Positions 28,560-36,088 of a stretch of DNA of 64,000 nt are shown here, piece after piece. Position numbers and translations under genes: made by a program. Under the pieces are notes generated by a model. It did no database searches. It was not told the DNA's origin and saw only the letters and a program-made list of their open reading frames with translations. Location: contig NZ_JAPEOX010000002.1 in NCBI RefSeq assembly GCF_026340675.1, positions 62,001-126,000 of the forward strand, in the 5' to 3' direction. Each line of letters opens with the position of its first letter. The stretch's first letter is position 1. The DNA comes from Streptomyces sp. NBC_01264 (GTDB lineage: Bacteria; Actinomycetota; Actinomycetes; Streptomycetales; Streptomycetaceae).

Positions 28560-29873
28560 ATGGCCGACTTCACCATGCCCTCCCTCGGCTCGGACATGGA
28601 CGAGGGCACCCTCGTGGAATGGCTGGTCAGCCCCGGCGACACCGTCACGAAGGGCGATGTCGTCGCGGTCGTGGAGACGGCCAAGTCGACCATCGAGGTC
28701 GAATGCTTCGACTCGGGAACGGTCAGTGCCCTCCTCGTCACCCCGGGGACCACGGTGCCGGTGGGGACACGAATGGCCGTGATCGGCCCGGCGGTCGAGC
28801 CTCGGGCCACGGCCGGCGCGAAGCAGCCGGCCGCCCCGGCCACTGGCCTGCGCGCCGCTCCCGGCCGCACCGTGGTCCCAGGCGGGGACGCCGTGTCCAC
28901 CCCCTTGGTTCGGCACTTGGCCGAACGCAAGGGCGTCGATCTGTCGTCCGTGCACGGTTCCGGCAAGGGCGGGCGGATCACCCGCTCCGACGTGGAGCAC
29001 GCGCCGGTCGAGGGGCCGCACCGGGTGAAGGCCTCCCCGCTTGCCCGGCGACTGGCCCAGGAGGCGGGCGTCGACCTGAGCACCCTGCGGGGAACCGGGC
29101 GGGACGGCACGATCCGGGCCGACGACGTACGCGCCACGACGGAAGGGCATCCGGCCCGTACCGGCGAACGCCATGAACCGGTCCGACCGTCGCCGGCCAC
29201 GCCTGAGCCGCTGCATCCGGCGCGTTCGGCGATCGCCGCGCTGATGGCCCGCGCCAACCGGGAGATCCCCCACTACTACTTGTCGACGAAGGTCGACCTG
29301 GCCGTCGCGATGAGCTGGATGCGCGACCGGAACGCGAGCGTGCCGGTCGCGGAACGGCTCGTGCCGGCGGCCCTGTTGCTCAAGTCAGTTGCCCTGGCGG
29401 CACGCCAGGTACCGGAGCTGAACGGCTACTGGCGGGAGGAGGCGTTCTTCCCCGCGAGTGCGGTGCGACTCGGCGTCGCGGTGTCCCTGCGCGGCGGCGG
29501 CCTGGTGGCGCCCGCGCTGACGGACGCCGACACCATGCCGCTGCCGGAGCTGATGGCGACGCTGAAGGACCTGGTCTCGCGGGCTCGTGGCGGCCGTCTT
29601 CGGGCTTCGGAGACCGCAGATCCCACCCTGACAGTGACCAACCTCGGCGACCAGGGGGTGGAGGCCGTCTTCGGGGTGATCTACCCACCGCAAGTCGCGC
29701 TCGTGGGTCTGGGGCGTGTCATCGAGCAGCCGGTGGCCGTGGACGGGATGCTCACGGTGCACCCGACGGTGACGGCCACTCTCTCCGCGGACCACCGGGC
29801 GAGCGACGGTGCGACCGGGGCTCGTTTCCTGACGGCCATCGACCGCCTGCTCCAACGACCGGAGGAACTGTGA
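28560..29873 (+). CDS. pdhC: Dihydrolipoamide acetyltransferase (E2)
   Basis: A 437-aa E2. One lipoyl domain (residues 1-76) has the lipoylated K42 in VETAKSTIEVECF. Two E3-binding-type domains follow (about 112-146 STPLVRHLAERKGVDLSSVH and 158-192 ASPLARRLAQEAGVDLS). The catalytic domain (about 218-437) carries the acetyltransferase motif ADHRASDG with H412. Two peripheral-binding domains are unusual, since most E2 proteins have one. No E3 (lipoamide dehydrogenase) gene is in the window, so a housekeeping E3 must serve the complex. Confidence 0.92.
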   Translation: MADFTMPSLGSDMDEGTLVEWLVSPGDTVTKGDVVAVVETAKSTIEVECFDSGTVSALLVTPGTTVPVGTRMAVIGPAVEPRATAGAKQPAAPATGLRAAPGRTVVPGGDAVSTPLVRHLAERKGVDLSSVHGSGKGGRITRSDVEHAPVEGPHRVKASPLARRLAQEAGVDLSTLRGTGRDGTIRADDVRATTEGHPARTGERHEPVRPSPATPEPLHPARSAIAALMARANREIPHYYLSTKVDLAVAMSWMRDRNASVPVAERLVPAALLLKSVALAARQVPELNGYWREEAFFPASAVRLGVAVSLRGGGLVAPALTDADTMPLPELMATLKDLVSRARGGRLRASETADPTLTVTNLGDQGVEAVFGVIYPPQVALVGLGRVIEQPVAVDGMLTVHPTVTATLSADHRASDGATGARFLTAIDRLLQRPEEL

Positions 29874-30121
29874 ACCGCGACGAGGCCCTCGTACTGATCA
29901 AGGACGTCCTGACAAGCGCCGTTCCCGGCGCTGACGCGAGCGTGCTCTCCCCCGACGAGAACTTCCGGGACAGCCTGGAGATGGACTCGCTGGACTTCCT
30001 CAACTTCATCGAGGCACTGGGCGAACGCACCGGACTCCCCCTGCCCGAGACCGACTATCCGGCACTGAACACCCTGCACGGCTGTGCGGACTACATCGCC
30101 TCACGCACCTCCGGGCAGTAG
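29870..30121 (+). CDS. Acyl carrier protein
   Basis: An 83-aa acidic four-helix protein with the phosphopantetheine attachment motif EMDSLDFLNF; S40 is the modified Ser. The GTG start overlaps the E2 stop (GTGA) and follows GGAGG, so it is made together with the dehydrogenase. A carrier protein at the end of a pyruvate dehydrogenase operon is uncommon. It may accept an acyl group made by the complex or by the acetyl-CoA synthetase. No ketosynthase is nearby. Confidence 0.88.
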   Translation: MNRDEALVLIKDVLTSAVPGADASVLSPDENFRDSLEMDSLDFLNFIEALGERTGLPLPETDYPALNTLHGCADYIASRTSGQ

Positions 30122-30124
30122 CCG

Positions 30125-30158
30125 GGGCTGGTCGGCCCCACATGGGGCCACATGGCCC
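30125..30158. promoter_or_regulatory. Tandem pair of island operators
   Basis: GGGCT-GGTC-GGCCC at 30125-30138 and GGGCC-ACAT-GGCCC at 30145-30158. The starts are exactly 20 bp apart, placing both on one face of the helix. The second ends 74 bp before the USP start at 30232. The same paired layout and distance recur at 40500-40533. Confidence 0.65.
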
Positions 30159-30231
30159 CTCCCCTCTCACCACGCCGCGGACGAACCTGGAAGGGCACCG
30201 CGGCTCCGCGCCGCCCAAGGAGGTTCTCGCC

Positions 30232-31101
30232 ATGAAGCACCACGTGACCGTCGGCGTCGACGGCTCTCCCGAGAGCCTGTCCGCGGCCCGTTGGGGCGCC
30301 CGTGAGGCGGCCTTGCGGGAGGTCCCGCTGAGGCTCGTCCACGCCGTCGACTGGCCGATGAGCCCAGCGATTCCGGGGTTGGGCCGTGAGGGCGCCGACC
30401 GGTGGGCCGACGAAGCGCTCACCGAGGCGCTGGATGACGTACGACGTCGGCATCCGGGCCTGGAGGTCTCCACTCGGTGCCTGGCCGGCAGGCCGGCGGC
30501 AGCCCTGGCCGCGGAGGCGGTCGACGCCGGGCTGCTCGTACTCGGCTCCCGCGGCGTGGGCGGCCTGGTCGGCTTCCTCATCGGCTCGGTGAGCATGTCG
30601 ACGCTCGCGGCCACCGAGACGCCGGTGGCGCTCGTACGGGCGGCGGGCGAAGCCGAGGAGACCGGACCCACCCCGTACGGAGAGATCGTTCTGGGTGTCG
30701 ACATCCACGAGGCGGCGGACAGGGTTCTGGCCTTCGCGTTCGAAGAAGCGGCCCGCCGGGGCTGCGCCCTGCGTGCGGTCCACGGCTGGAGGATGCCGTC
30801 CATGTACCAGTACGCCCCCTTCTTCGACCCGGATGACGAGAGGGAGGTCGGCCGCAGTGTCACCCAGATGCTGGACGACATGCTGCTGCCGTGGCGCCAC
30901 AAGTTCCCCTCCGTGAGGGTCACCCACCAGGCGTTCGTAGGGTCTGCCGGCCCGCAACTCGTCCAGGCCGCGTCCGGCGCGGATCTCGTGGTGGTGGGCC
31001 GGCATCTGCGCCGCTCCCCCTTGGGCTCGCATCTGGGGCCGGTGGCCCACGCCGTCCTGCACCACGCCACGGCTCCCGTCGCGGTCATCGCCCACGACTG
31101 A
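30232..31101 (+). CDS. Universal stress protein, two Usp domains
   Basis: A 289-aa tandem Usp protein. Domain 1 begins VTVGVDGSPESLSAARWGAR and holds an intact ATP loop, LGSRGVGGLVGFLIGSVS. Domain 2 (from VLGVDIHEAADRVLAFAFEE) has VGRHLRRSPLGSHLGPVA, which lacks the second loop Gly. It ends with APVAVIAHD, shared with the 34656 and 40607 paralogues, so these three form a subfamily. The start follows AAGGAGG. The tandem operator pair lies 74 bp upstream. A CBS-BON gene follows after 28 bp. Confidence 0.93.
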   Translation: MKHHVTVGVDGSPESLSAARWGAREAALREVPLRLVHAVDWPMSPAIPGLGREGADRWADEALTEALDDVRRRHPGLEVSTRCLAGRPAAALAAEAVDAGLLVLGSRGVGGLVGFLIGSVSMSTLAATETPVALVRAAGEAEETGPTPYGEIVLGVDIHEAADRVLAFAFEEAARRGCALRAVHGWRMPSMYQYAPFFDPDDEREVGRSVTQMLDDMLLPWRHKFPSVRVTHQAFVGSAGPQLVQAASGADLVVVGRHLRRSPLGSHLGPVAHAVLHHATAPVAVIAHD

Positions 31102-31129
31102 CGGCCTCATCCTCAAGGGAGATCGGACC

Positions 31130-31816
31130 ATGTCCCATCGCACTGTCGCAGACGTCATGACCAGGGACGTGGCCACCGCCAGCCCCGAAGCGTCACTCAA
31201 AGCAGTCGTCTGGAGCCTCGACCACAACGGCGTCTCGGCCATGCCCATCGTGGACACCCGCCACCACCCGATCGGCCTCGTCTCCGAAGCGGACCTCCTC
31301 CGCAGGCAAGCCGGCCTGCCCGACACCGGAGGGCGCGACCCCGTGCACCGTGCGGCATCCCTGGACCGTGCCTCCATGGACGCCCGCACCGCCGGGGACC
31401 TGATGTCCACCCCCGTACTGACCGCCCGGCCGGAGTGGGGCATCGTCGAGACGGCCCGATTCCTGCACGAGCGGGGCGTCAAGCGCCTGCCCGTGATCGA
31501 CGAAACCGGAACTCTGGTGGGCATCGTCAGCCGTTCCGACCTGCTGCGGCCCATGCTCCGCCGCGACGACGCCATACGTGATGAAGTCGTCGACGACGTG
31601 CTGGGCCGGACGCTCCGAATGACCCCGGGCGGCGTCGCCGTAACCGTGCGGGAAGGCGTCGTCTCCCTGAGTGGCCGGGTCGAGGAGCGGTCCACCATTC
31701 CGGTTCTCGAACGGCTGTGCCGGTCGGTCGACGGGGTCGTCAGCGTGGACCAAGCCCTCGGCTACACCGTCGACGACCTGTCTCCGGCTGCCGAGCCGAA
31801 CCACGGCACCGGTTGA
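31130..31816 (+). CDS. CBS-BON protein
   Basis: A 228-aa paralogue. CBS1 starts VADVMTRDVATA and ends IGLVSEADLLRRQ. CBS2 runs AGDLMSTPVLTA to VGIVSRSDLLRPMLR. The BON domain is GGVAVTVREGVVSLSGRVEE. The start ATG follows AAGGGA. Probably co-transcribed with the preceding USP gene. A 242-bp gap and a further operator separate it from the next CBS-BON cluster. Confidence 0.9.
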   Translation: MSHRTVADVMTRDVATASPEASLKAVVWSLDHNGVSAMPIVDTRHHPIGLVSEADLLRRQAGLPDTGGRDPVHRAASLDRASMDARTAGDLMSTPVLTARPEWGIVETARFLHERGVKRLPVIDETGTLVGIVSRSDLLRPMLRRDDAIRDEVVDDVLGRTLRMTPGGVAVTVREGVVSLSGRVEERSTIPVLERLCRSVDGVVSVDQALGYTVDDLSPAAEPNHGTG

Positions 31817-31961
31817 GCCCCTCACGACAAGAGGCGGAAAGAGCCCGCCCGCTTCTCGCGGATCCCGATTGCGCGGTGGACGGCCATCAGCCGCTTCTCC
31901 GCATCCTCTCAGGGACTCTTTCCGTCAACTTCAGGAAAGCACGCCTGACGCCTGCACCATA

Positions 31962-31976
31962 GGGCCGATCAGGCCC
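31962..31976. promoter_or_regulatory. Island operator variant, GGGCC-GATCA-GGCCC
   Basis: A five-base-spacer version of the island palindrome, 81 bp before the CBS-BON gene at 32058. A looser GGCCC-rich repeat ending GGCCCTA follows at about 31981-31997. It would drive the five-gene operon 32058-35531. Confidence 0.45.
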
Positions 31977-32057
31977 CGGTGGCCCCCGGACGGCCCTACC
32001 ACCAGCGGGCGGTGGTGCCGACGCTCGGATGTATCGGGACACCGCTCTGGAGGAATC

Positions 32058-32663
32058 ATGAAGCGCCTGCGCACCGTCAACGACGTGATGACCCACGCCG
32101 TGATCTCCGTCAACCGCGGAGCACCGTTCAAGGACATCGTGGAGGCCATGCGGCAATGGCGGATCAGCGCCCTGCCCGTCCTGTCGGAAGACGGACGAGT
32201 CGCCGGCGTGGTGTCCGAAGCCGATCTGTTGCTCAAGGCCCAGGGCGCGGACGAATCCCGTGCCGTCACCGCCGGCCAGCTGATGACCGTACCCGCCGTC
32301 ACCGTGACCGAGGAGACCGGCATCCCCGGCGCAGCCCGCCTGATGGCCCACCGGCACCTCAAGCGGCTCCCCGTCGTCGATGCCGACGGCCGCCTCGTCG
32401 GCGTCGTCAGCCGGGGCGACCTGCTCAAGATCTACCTCCGGCCCGACGCGGACATCGCGGAGGAGCTCCGCGAACTGATCATGGCCGAGCTCATCCCCGC
32501 AGGCTCTGCCGTGGTGCAGGTCCACGTCGCCGACGGCATCGTTCATCTGGACGGCTCCATCCCCGACCCGTCCCTCAAAGACGTGCTGGTACGTGTCGCA
32601 CGCACCGTACCGGGGGTCGTGGACGTGACGGCCGCGCGCCTCGACACGGAAGTCCGCGCGTGA
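32058..32663 (+). CDS. CBS-BON protein
   Basis: A 201-aa paralogue and the shortest of the set. CBS1 is VNDVMTHAVISV to VAGVVSEADLLLK, CBS2 is AGQLMTVPAVTV to VGVVSRGDLLKIYLR, and BON is VVQVHVADGIVHLDGSI. The start ATG follows GGAGG. First gene of a tight plus-strand operon (gaps of 7-16 bp) with two more CBS-BON genes, a DUF4389 membrane protein and a USP. Confidence 0.9.
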   Translation: MKRLRTVNDVMTHAVISVNRGAPFKDIVEAMRQWRISALPVLSEDGRVAGVVSEADLLLKAQGADESRAVTAGQLMTVPAVTVTEETGIPGAARLMAHRHLKRLPVVDADGRLVGVVSRGDLLKIYLRPDADIAEELRELIMAELIPAGSAVVQVHVADGIVHLDGSIPDPSLKDVLVRVARTVPGVVDVTAARLDTEVRA

Positions 32664-32670
32664 GGCGACG

Positions 32671-33291
32671 ATGAGACACCGCAGCGTCGCCGACCTGATG
32701 ACCCCCTCCGTCGTCAGCGTGCAGCCCGGCACCCCGTTCAAGGAGATCGCCCATCTCCTGAAGGAGTTCGACATCTCTGCCGTGCCCGTCGTGGACGAGG
32801 CCGAGCGTCCTGTGGGCGTCGTCTCCGAAGCCGACCTGCTCCGCAAGCCCACCTTCGCCAGCGGGACGAACACCGCTGCCGGTCTCATGACCAGCCCCGC
32901 CATCACCGCCCAGCCGCACTGGAGCGTCGTCCGCGCGGTGCGAGTCATGCGCAAGCACCAAGTCAAGAGACTGCCCGTCGTGGATGCCGCCGGCCGGCTG
33001 ATCGGCATCCTGAGCCGCAGCGACCTGCTGCAGCTCTTCCTGCGCAGGGATCACGCGATCCAGGAGGAAATCCTCGAGGACGTACTGACCCGCACCCTCG
33101 GACTCAGGCCCTCCGCGCTGACCGTCGAGGTCACTGACGGTCTCGTGACCCTCAGCGGCACCGTGAGCCGCCGCAGCCTGGTCCCCATCGTGCTGCGCCT
33201 GTGCCAGAGCGTCGACGGCGTCGTGGACGTGGTCAACCGACTCGACTACGAACAGGACGACATGTCGGTCGACACGCGAACAGCCCGCTGA
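32671..33291 (+). CDS. CBS-BON protein
   Basis: A 206-aa paralogue. It has CBS1 (VADLMTPSVVSV to VGVVSEADLLRK), CBS2 (AGLMTSPAITA to IGILSRSDLLQLFLR) and BON (ALTVEVTDGLVTLSGTVSR). It starts 7 bp after the previous stop, with GAGG in the gap. The BON domain is followed by a short acidic tail. Confidence 0.9.
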   Translation: MRHRSVADLMTPSVVSVQPGTPFKEIAHLLKEFDISAVPVVDEAERPVGVVSEADLLRKPTFASGTNTAAGLMTSPAITAQPHWSVVRAVRVMRKHQVKRLPVVDAAGRLIGILSRSDLLQLFLRRDHAIQEEILEDVLTRTLGLRPSALTVEVTDGLVTLSGTVSRRSLVPIVLRLCQSVDGVVDVVNRLDYEQDDMSVDTRTAR

Positions 33292-33307
33292 GCGGTAGGA
33301 GAAGAGC

Positions 33308-33964
33308 ATGAGGCATCGAGAAGTCCGCGAGCTGATGACCCGCGAGGTCATCAGCGTACCCAACAACGCTCCCTTCAAGGAGATCGCCCGAGCCCTGACG
33401 GAACACCAGGTGTCGGCCGTCCCGGTCGTCGACCAGGCCGGCCATCCCATCGGCGTGATCTCGGAACGGGACCTGCTGCCGAAGTCCGCAGGCCAAGGAG
33501 ACTATTTCCAGTCGCTGCCCGAACGGGAAGCGTGGCTGGAGGACAAGGCCGCGGGTACGCGCGCCGAGGAGCTGATGTCCTCGCCCCCCGTGTGCGCCAG
33601 ACCCGACTGGACAGTCGCCGAAGCCGCCCGGCTGATGGAATCACAAGGGGTCAAGAGGCTCCTGGTCGTGGACGACTCGGACGTGCTGATCGGCATCGTC
33701 AGCCGACGGGACCTGCTGCGGATCTTCCTCCGGGACGACGAGGACATCCGTCACGAGATCACGGGTGACGTACTCGACCTCAGCCTGCGCCAGAGCCCCA
33801 CCGCCATCACAGTGGCCGTCGCCGACGGCCGGGTCGAACTGCACGGAACCGTCGACTTCAAGAGCCTCATCCCGCTGATCGAACGGCTCTGCCGCACCGT
33901 GGACGGCGTGGTCTCCGTCACCCAGCACCTCGGATACGCCATCGACGACACGACCCCCACCTGA
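33308..33964 (+). CDS. CBS-BON protein
   Basis: A 218-aa paralogue with a longer linker between the CBS repeats. CBS1 is VRELMTREVISV to IGVISERDLLPK. The linker is acidic and aromatic (residues about 62-80). CBS2 is AEELMSSPPVCA to IGIVSRRDLLRIFLR, and BON is AITVAVADGRVELHGTV. It follows GGAGAAG. Third consecutive CBS-BON gene in the operon. Confidence 0.9.
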   Translation: MRHREVRELMTREVISVPNNAPFKEIARALTEHQVSAVPVVDQAGHPIGVISERDLLPKSAGQGDYFQSLPEREAWLEDKAAGTRAEELMSSPPVCARPDWTVAEAARLMESQGVKRLLVVDDSDVLIGIVSRRDLLRIFLRDDEDIRHEITGDVLDLSLRQSPTAITVAVADGRVELHGTVDFKSLIPLIERLCRTVDGVVSVTQHLGYAIDDTTPT

Positions 33965-33978
33965 AGGAGTTGACGTAC

Positions 33979-34644
33979 ATGACCAGTGCCATGGGTGTCC
34001 CGCAACCGGTCATCGTGTCGGCGCGGTTGGACAGTCCTCTCTCACGGTGGCTGTGGCTGGTGAAATGGGTGCTGGCGATCCCCCACTACATCGTGCTGGC
34101 CTTCCTCTGGATCGCCTTCCTCGTGGTCAGCGTGATCGCGTTCTTCGCCATCCTCTTCACCGAGCGCTACCCGCGAGCACTGTTCGACTTCAACCTCGGC
34201 GTCCTGCGCTGGTCGTGGCGCGTCTCGTACTACGCGTACGGCGCGCTCGGCACCGACCGGTACCCCCCGTTCAGCCTCGGCCCGGAACCCGACTACCCGG
34301 CACGGCTCGACATCGCGTACCCACAACGGCTGTCCCGGGGCCTGGTACTGGTGAAGTGGTGGCTGCTCGCCATCCCCCACTACATCGTGATCGGCTTCTT
34401 CACCGGCGCGCCGCACGGCGGCTGGTGGGGCGGCGGCCTGACCGGCGTACTCGCCCTCATCGCCGTCGTCACGCTGGCCTTCACCGAGAAGTACCCGCGC
34501 GACCTCTTCGATCTCATCATCGGGCTGAACCGCTGGGTGCTGCGCGTCGCGGCCTACTCCAGTCTCATGACCGATGCGTACCCGCCGTTCCGCCTCGACA
34601 TGGGCGGAGACGAACGTCCCGAGACCGTGCAGCCCTCTGCCTGA
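33979..34644 (+). CDS. DUF4389 membrane protein
   Basis: A 221-aa protein with a duplicated unit. Each half has a membrane helix pair followed by (E)RYPR-LFDF/LI and a conserved YPPF: LVKWVLAIPHYIVLAFLW ... FTERYPRALFDF ... DRYPPF and LVKWWLLAIPHYIVIGFF ... FTEKYPRDLFDL ... DAYPPF. This internal repeat is typical of DUF4389. Function unknown; its operon setting with CBS-BON and USP genes suggests a membrane stress role. ATG 33979 is chosen because AAGGAG lies nine bases upstream; the TTG at 33970 is too close to it. Confidence 0.9.
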   Translation: MTSAMGVPQPVIVSARLDSPLSRWLWLVKWVLAIPHYIVLAFLWIAFLVVSVIAFFAILFTERYPRALFDFNLGVLRWSWRVSYYAYGALGTDRYPPFSLGPEPDYPARLDIAYPQRLSRGLVLVKWWLLAIPHYIVIGFFTGAPHGGWWGGGLTGVLALIAVVTLAFTEKYPRDLFDLIIGLNRWVLRVAAYSSLMTDAYPPFRLDMGGDERPETVQPSA

Positions 34645-34655
34645 AGGAAGTCATC

Positions 34656-35531
34656 ATGAACGATCGCATCCTCGTCGGCCTCGACGGATCCGCGGAAAGC
34701 GTCGCGGCCGCCCATTGGGCGGCACGGGAAGCCCTTCTGCGGGGCGTACCACTCCACCTCGTCCACGCCGAGGAATGGTCGACCCCGCTCGACATTCCTG
34801 TCGCCACGGACGATGTACGCCGTCACTGGTCCCAGGCGCTTCTGAACGAGGCCGCCGACGAGCTGCGCACGAGGCACCACGAACTGGAGGTCGACATCCG
34901 GTCATTTGACGGCAAGCCGGCCGCCATGCTCGCCGCCGCCGCAGCCGGCGCGAGCATGATCGTTCTCGGCTCCCGGGGACTGGGCACCATCACGGGGTTC
35001 GTCCTCGGGTCCGTCGGCATGGCGGTCATCCAGGCGACGGTGCGGCCGGTTGTCATGGTACGGGCGAGCGAAGACACGGCGCCGCACCCGGACGGCCGGC
35101 ACACATCCCGTGACGTGGTGGTGGGCGTCGACATCAGCGGGCCCTGCGACGCGCTCCTCGCCTTCGCCTTCGAGGAGGCGGCGCGGCGGGCCTGCGCCCT
35201 CCACGTCCGGCTCAGCTGGTCGATGCCTCCGCTGGTGGGATACGGAGCGGCGTACGATCCGCGAGTCCACGCCCAACTCGAGATGAGCGCGAAGGGGTCT
35301 CTGGAAGACATCCTGAAGCCCTGGCGGGACAAGTACCCGGCTGTCGACGTCACCTCTCGGGCGAACGCCGGCCACGCCTCCACAGAACTCCTCGACGCAA
35401 ACTCCGAAGCGGGTCTCATCGTCGTCGGCCGCCGCATCCGACGGTCCTCGATCGGCACGCACATCGGACCGGTCACTCACGCGGTCCTCCACCACTCCAA
35501 AGCACCCGTCGCCGTCATCGCGCACGAATAG
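34656..35531 (+). CDS. Universal stress protein, two Usp domains
   Basis: A 291-aa tandem Usp protein of the same subfamily as those at 30232 and 40607. Domain 1 has RILVGLDGSAESVAAAHWAA and an intact ATP loop, LGSRGLGTITGFVLGSVG. Domain 2 has VGRRIRRSSIGTHIGPVT, which is degenerate, and the shared end APVAVIAHE. It begins 11 bp after the DUF4389 gene behind GAAGGAAG. Last gene of the five-gene operon, convergent with the Hrp1-like gene. Confidence 0.93.
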   Translation: MNDRILVGLDGSAESVAAAHWAAREALLRGVPLHLVHAEEWSTPLDIPVATDDVRRHWSQALLNEAADELRTRHHELEVDIRSFDGKPAAMLAAAAAGASMIVLGSRGLGTITGFVLGSVGMAVIQATVRPVVMVRASEDTAPHPDGRHTSRDVVVGVDISGPCDALLAFAFEEAARRACALHVRLSWSMPPLVGYGAAYDPRVHAQLEMSAKGSLEDILKPWRDKYPAVDVTSRANAGHASTELLDANSEAGLIVVGRRIRRSSIGTHIGPVTHAVLHHSKAPVAVIAHE

Positions 35532-35554
35532 CCCCGGCAGGGCGACCGCTGCGG

Positions 35555-35974
35555 CTAGCGTTGTGCGCAGATGGTCTCGACGAAGTGGCCCACCTGCTCG
35601 TCGGACAGGTGCCGGGCAAGATCGGCCTCGCTGATCATCCCGACGAGACGGTGTTCGGCGATGACCGGGACGCGCCGGATCCTGTGGTCCTGCATCGTCT
35701 GCAGGACCTGGCTCGTGTCGGCGTCCGCGTCGACCGTGATCGGCTTGCCCTGCGCGAGCTGCCCGGCCGTCATGTGGTGCGGGTCCTTGCCCTTGGCCAG
35801 GCACTTCAGCACGATGTCACGGTCGGTGATGATGCCGTGCAGACGGTCGTCAGGCCCGCAGATCGGCAGCGCGCCGACGTCCAGCTCGCTCATCCGCCGG
35901 GCCGCGTCCATGAGCGTCTCGGTCTCCTGAACGCAGGTGGCACCGCTGTGCATGATGTCCCGTGCAGTGGTCAT
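35555..35974 (-). CDS. hrp1: Hrp1-like CBS-domain protein
   Basis: A 139-aa protein made of two CBS repeats and nothing else. It resembles mycobacterial hypoxic response protein 1 (Rv2626c) nearly end to end: TTARDIMHSGATCV, DVGALPICGPDDRLHGIITD, RRVPVIAEHRLVGMISEADL, with both Cys positions (14 and 39) kept. Hrp1 is one of the most strongly induced DosR-regulon proteins; its biochemical role is unsettled. The start follows GAGGAGG. Divergent from the formate dehydrogenase genes; I see no clear island operator in that intergenic region. Confidence 0.92.
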   Translation of the reverse strand: MTTARDIMHSGATCVQETETLMDAARRMSELDVGALPICGPDDRLHGIITDRDIVLKCLAKGKDPHHMTAGQLAQGKPITVDADADTSQVLQTMQDHRIRRVPVIAEHRLVGMISEADLARHLSDEQVGHFVETICAQR

Positions 35975-36088
35975 GTCCGGCCTCCTCGCGCCTCGGCCCC
36001 CTCTCCAGTCTGGGCTTCGGCGCAGCGCCCCGCTCGTCGGCACGGAGATCCACGTGCGCATACCCGCAGCCGGATCGATCATGGGGGC

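Noticed and set aside
27290..29257. 655-codon minus-strand frame across the PDH genes
   Set aside because: It covers three well-supported genes on the other strand and encodes Arg/Gly/Pro-rich nonsense.
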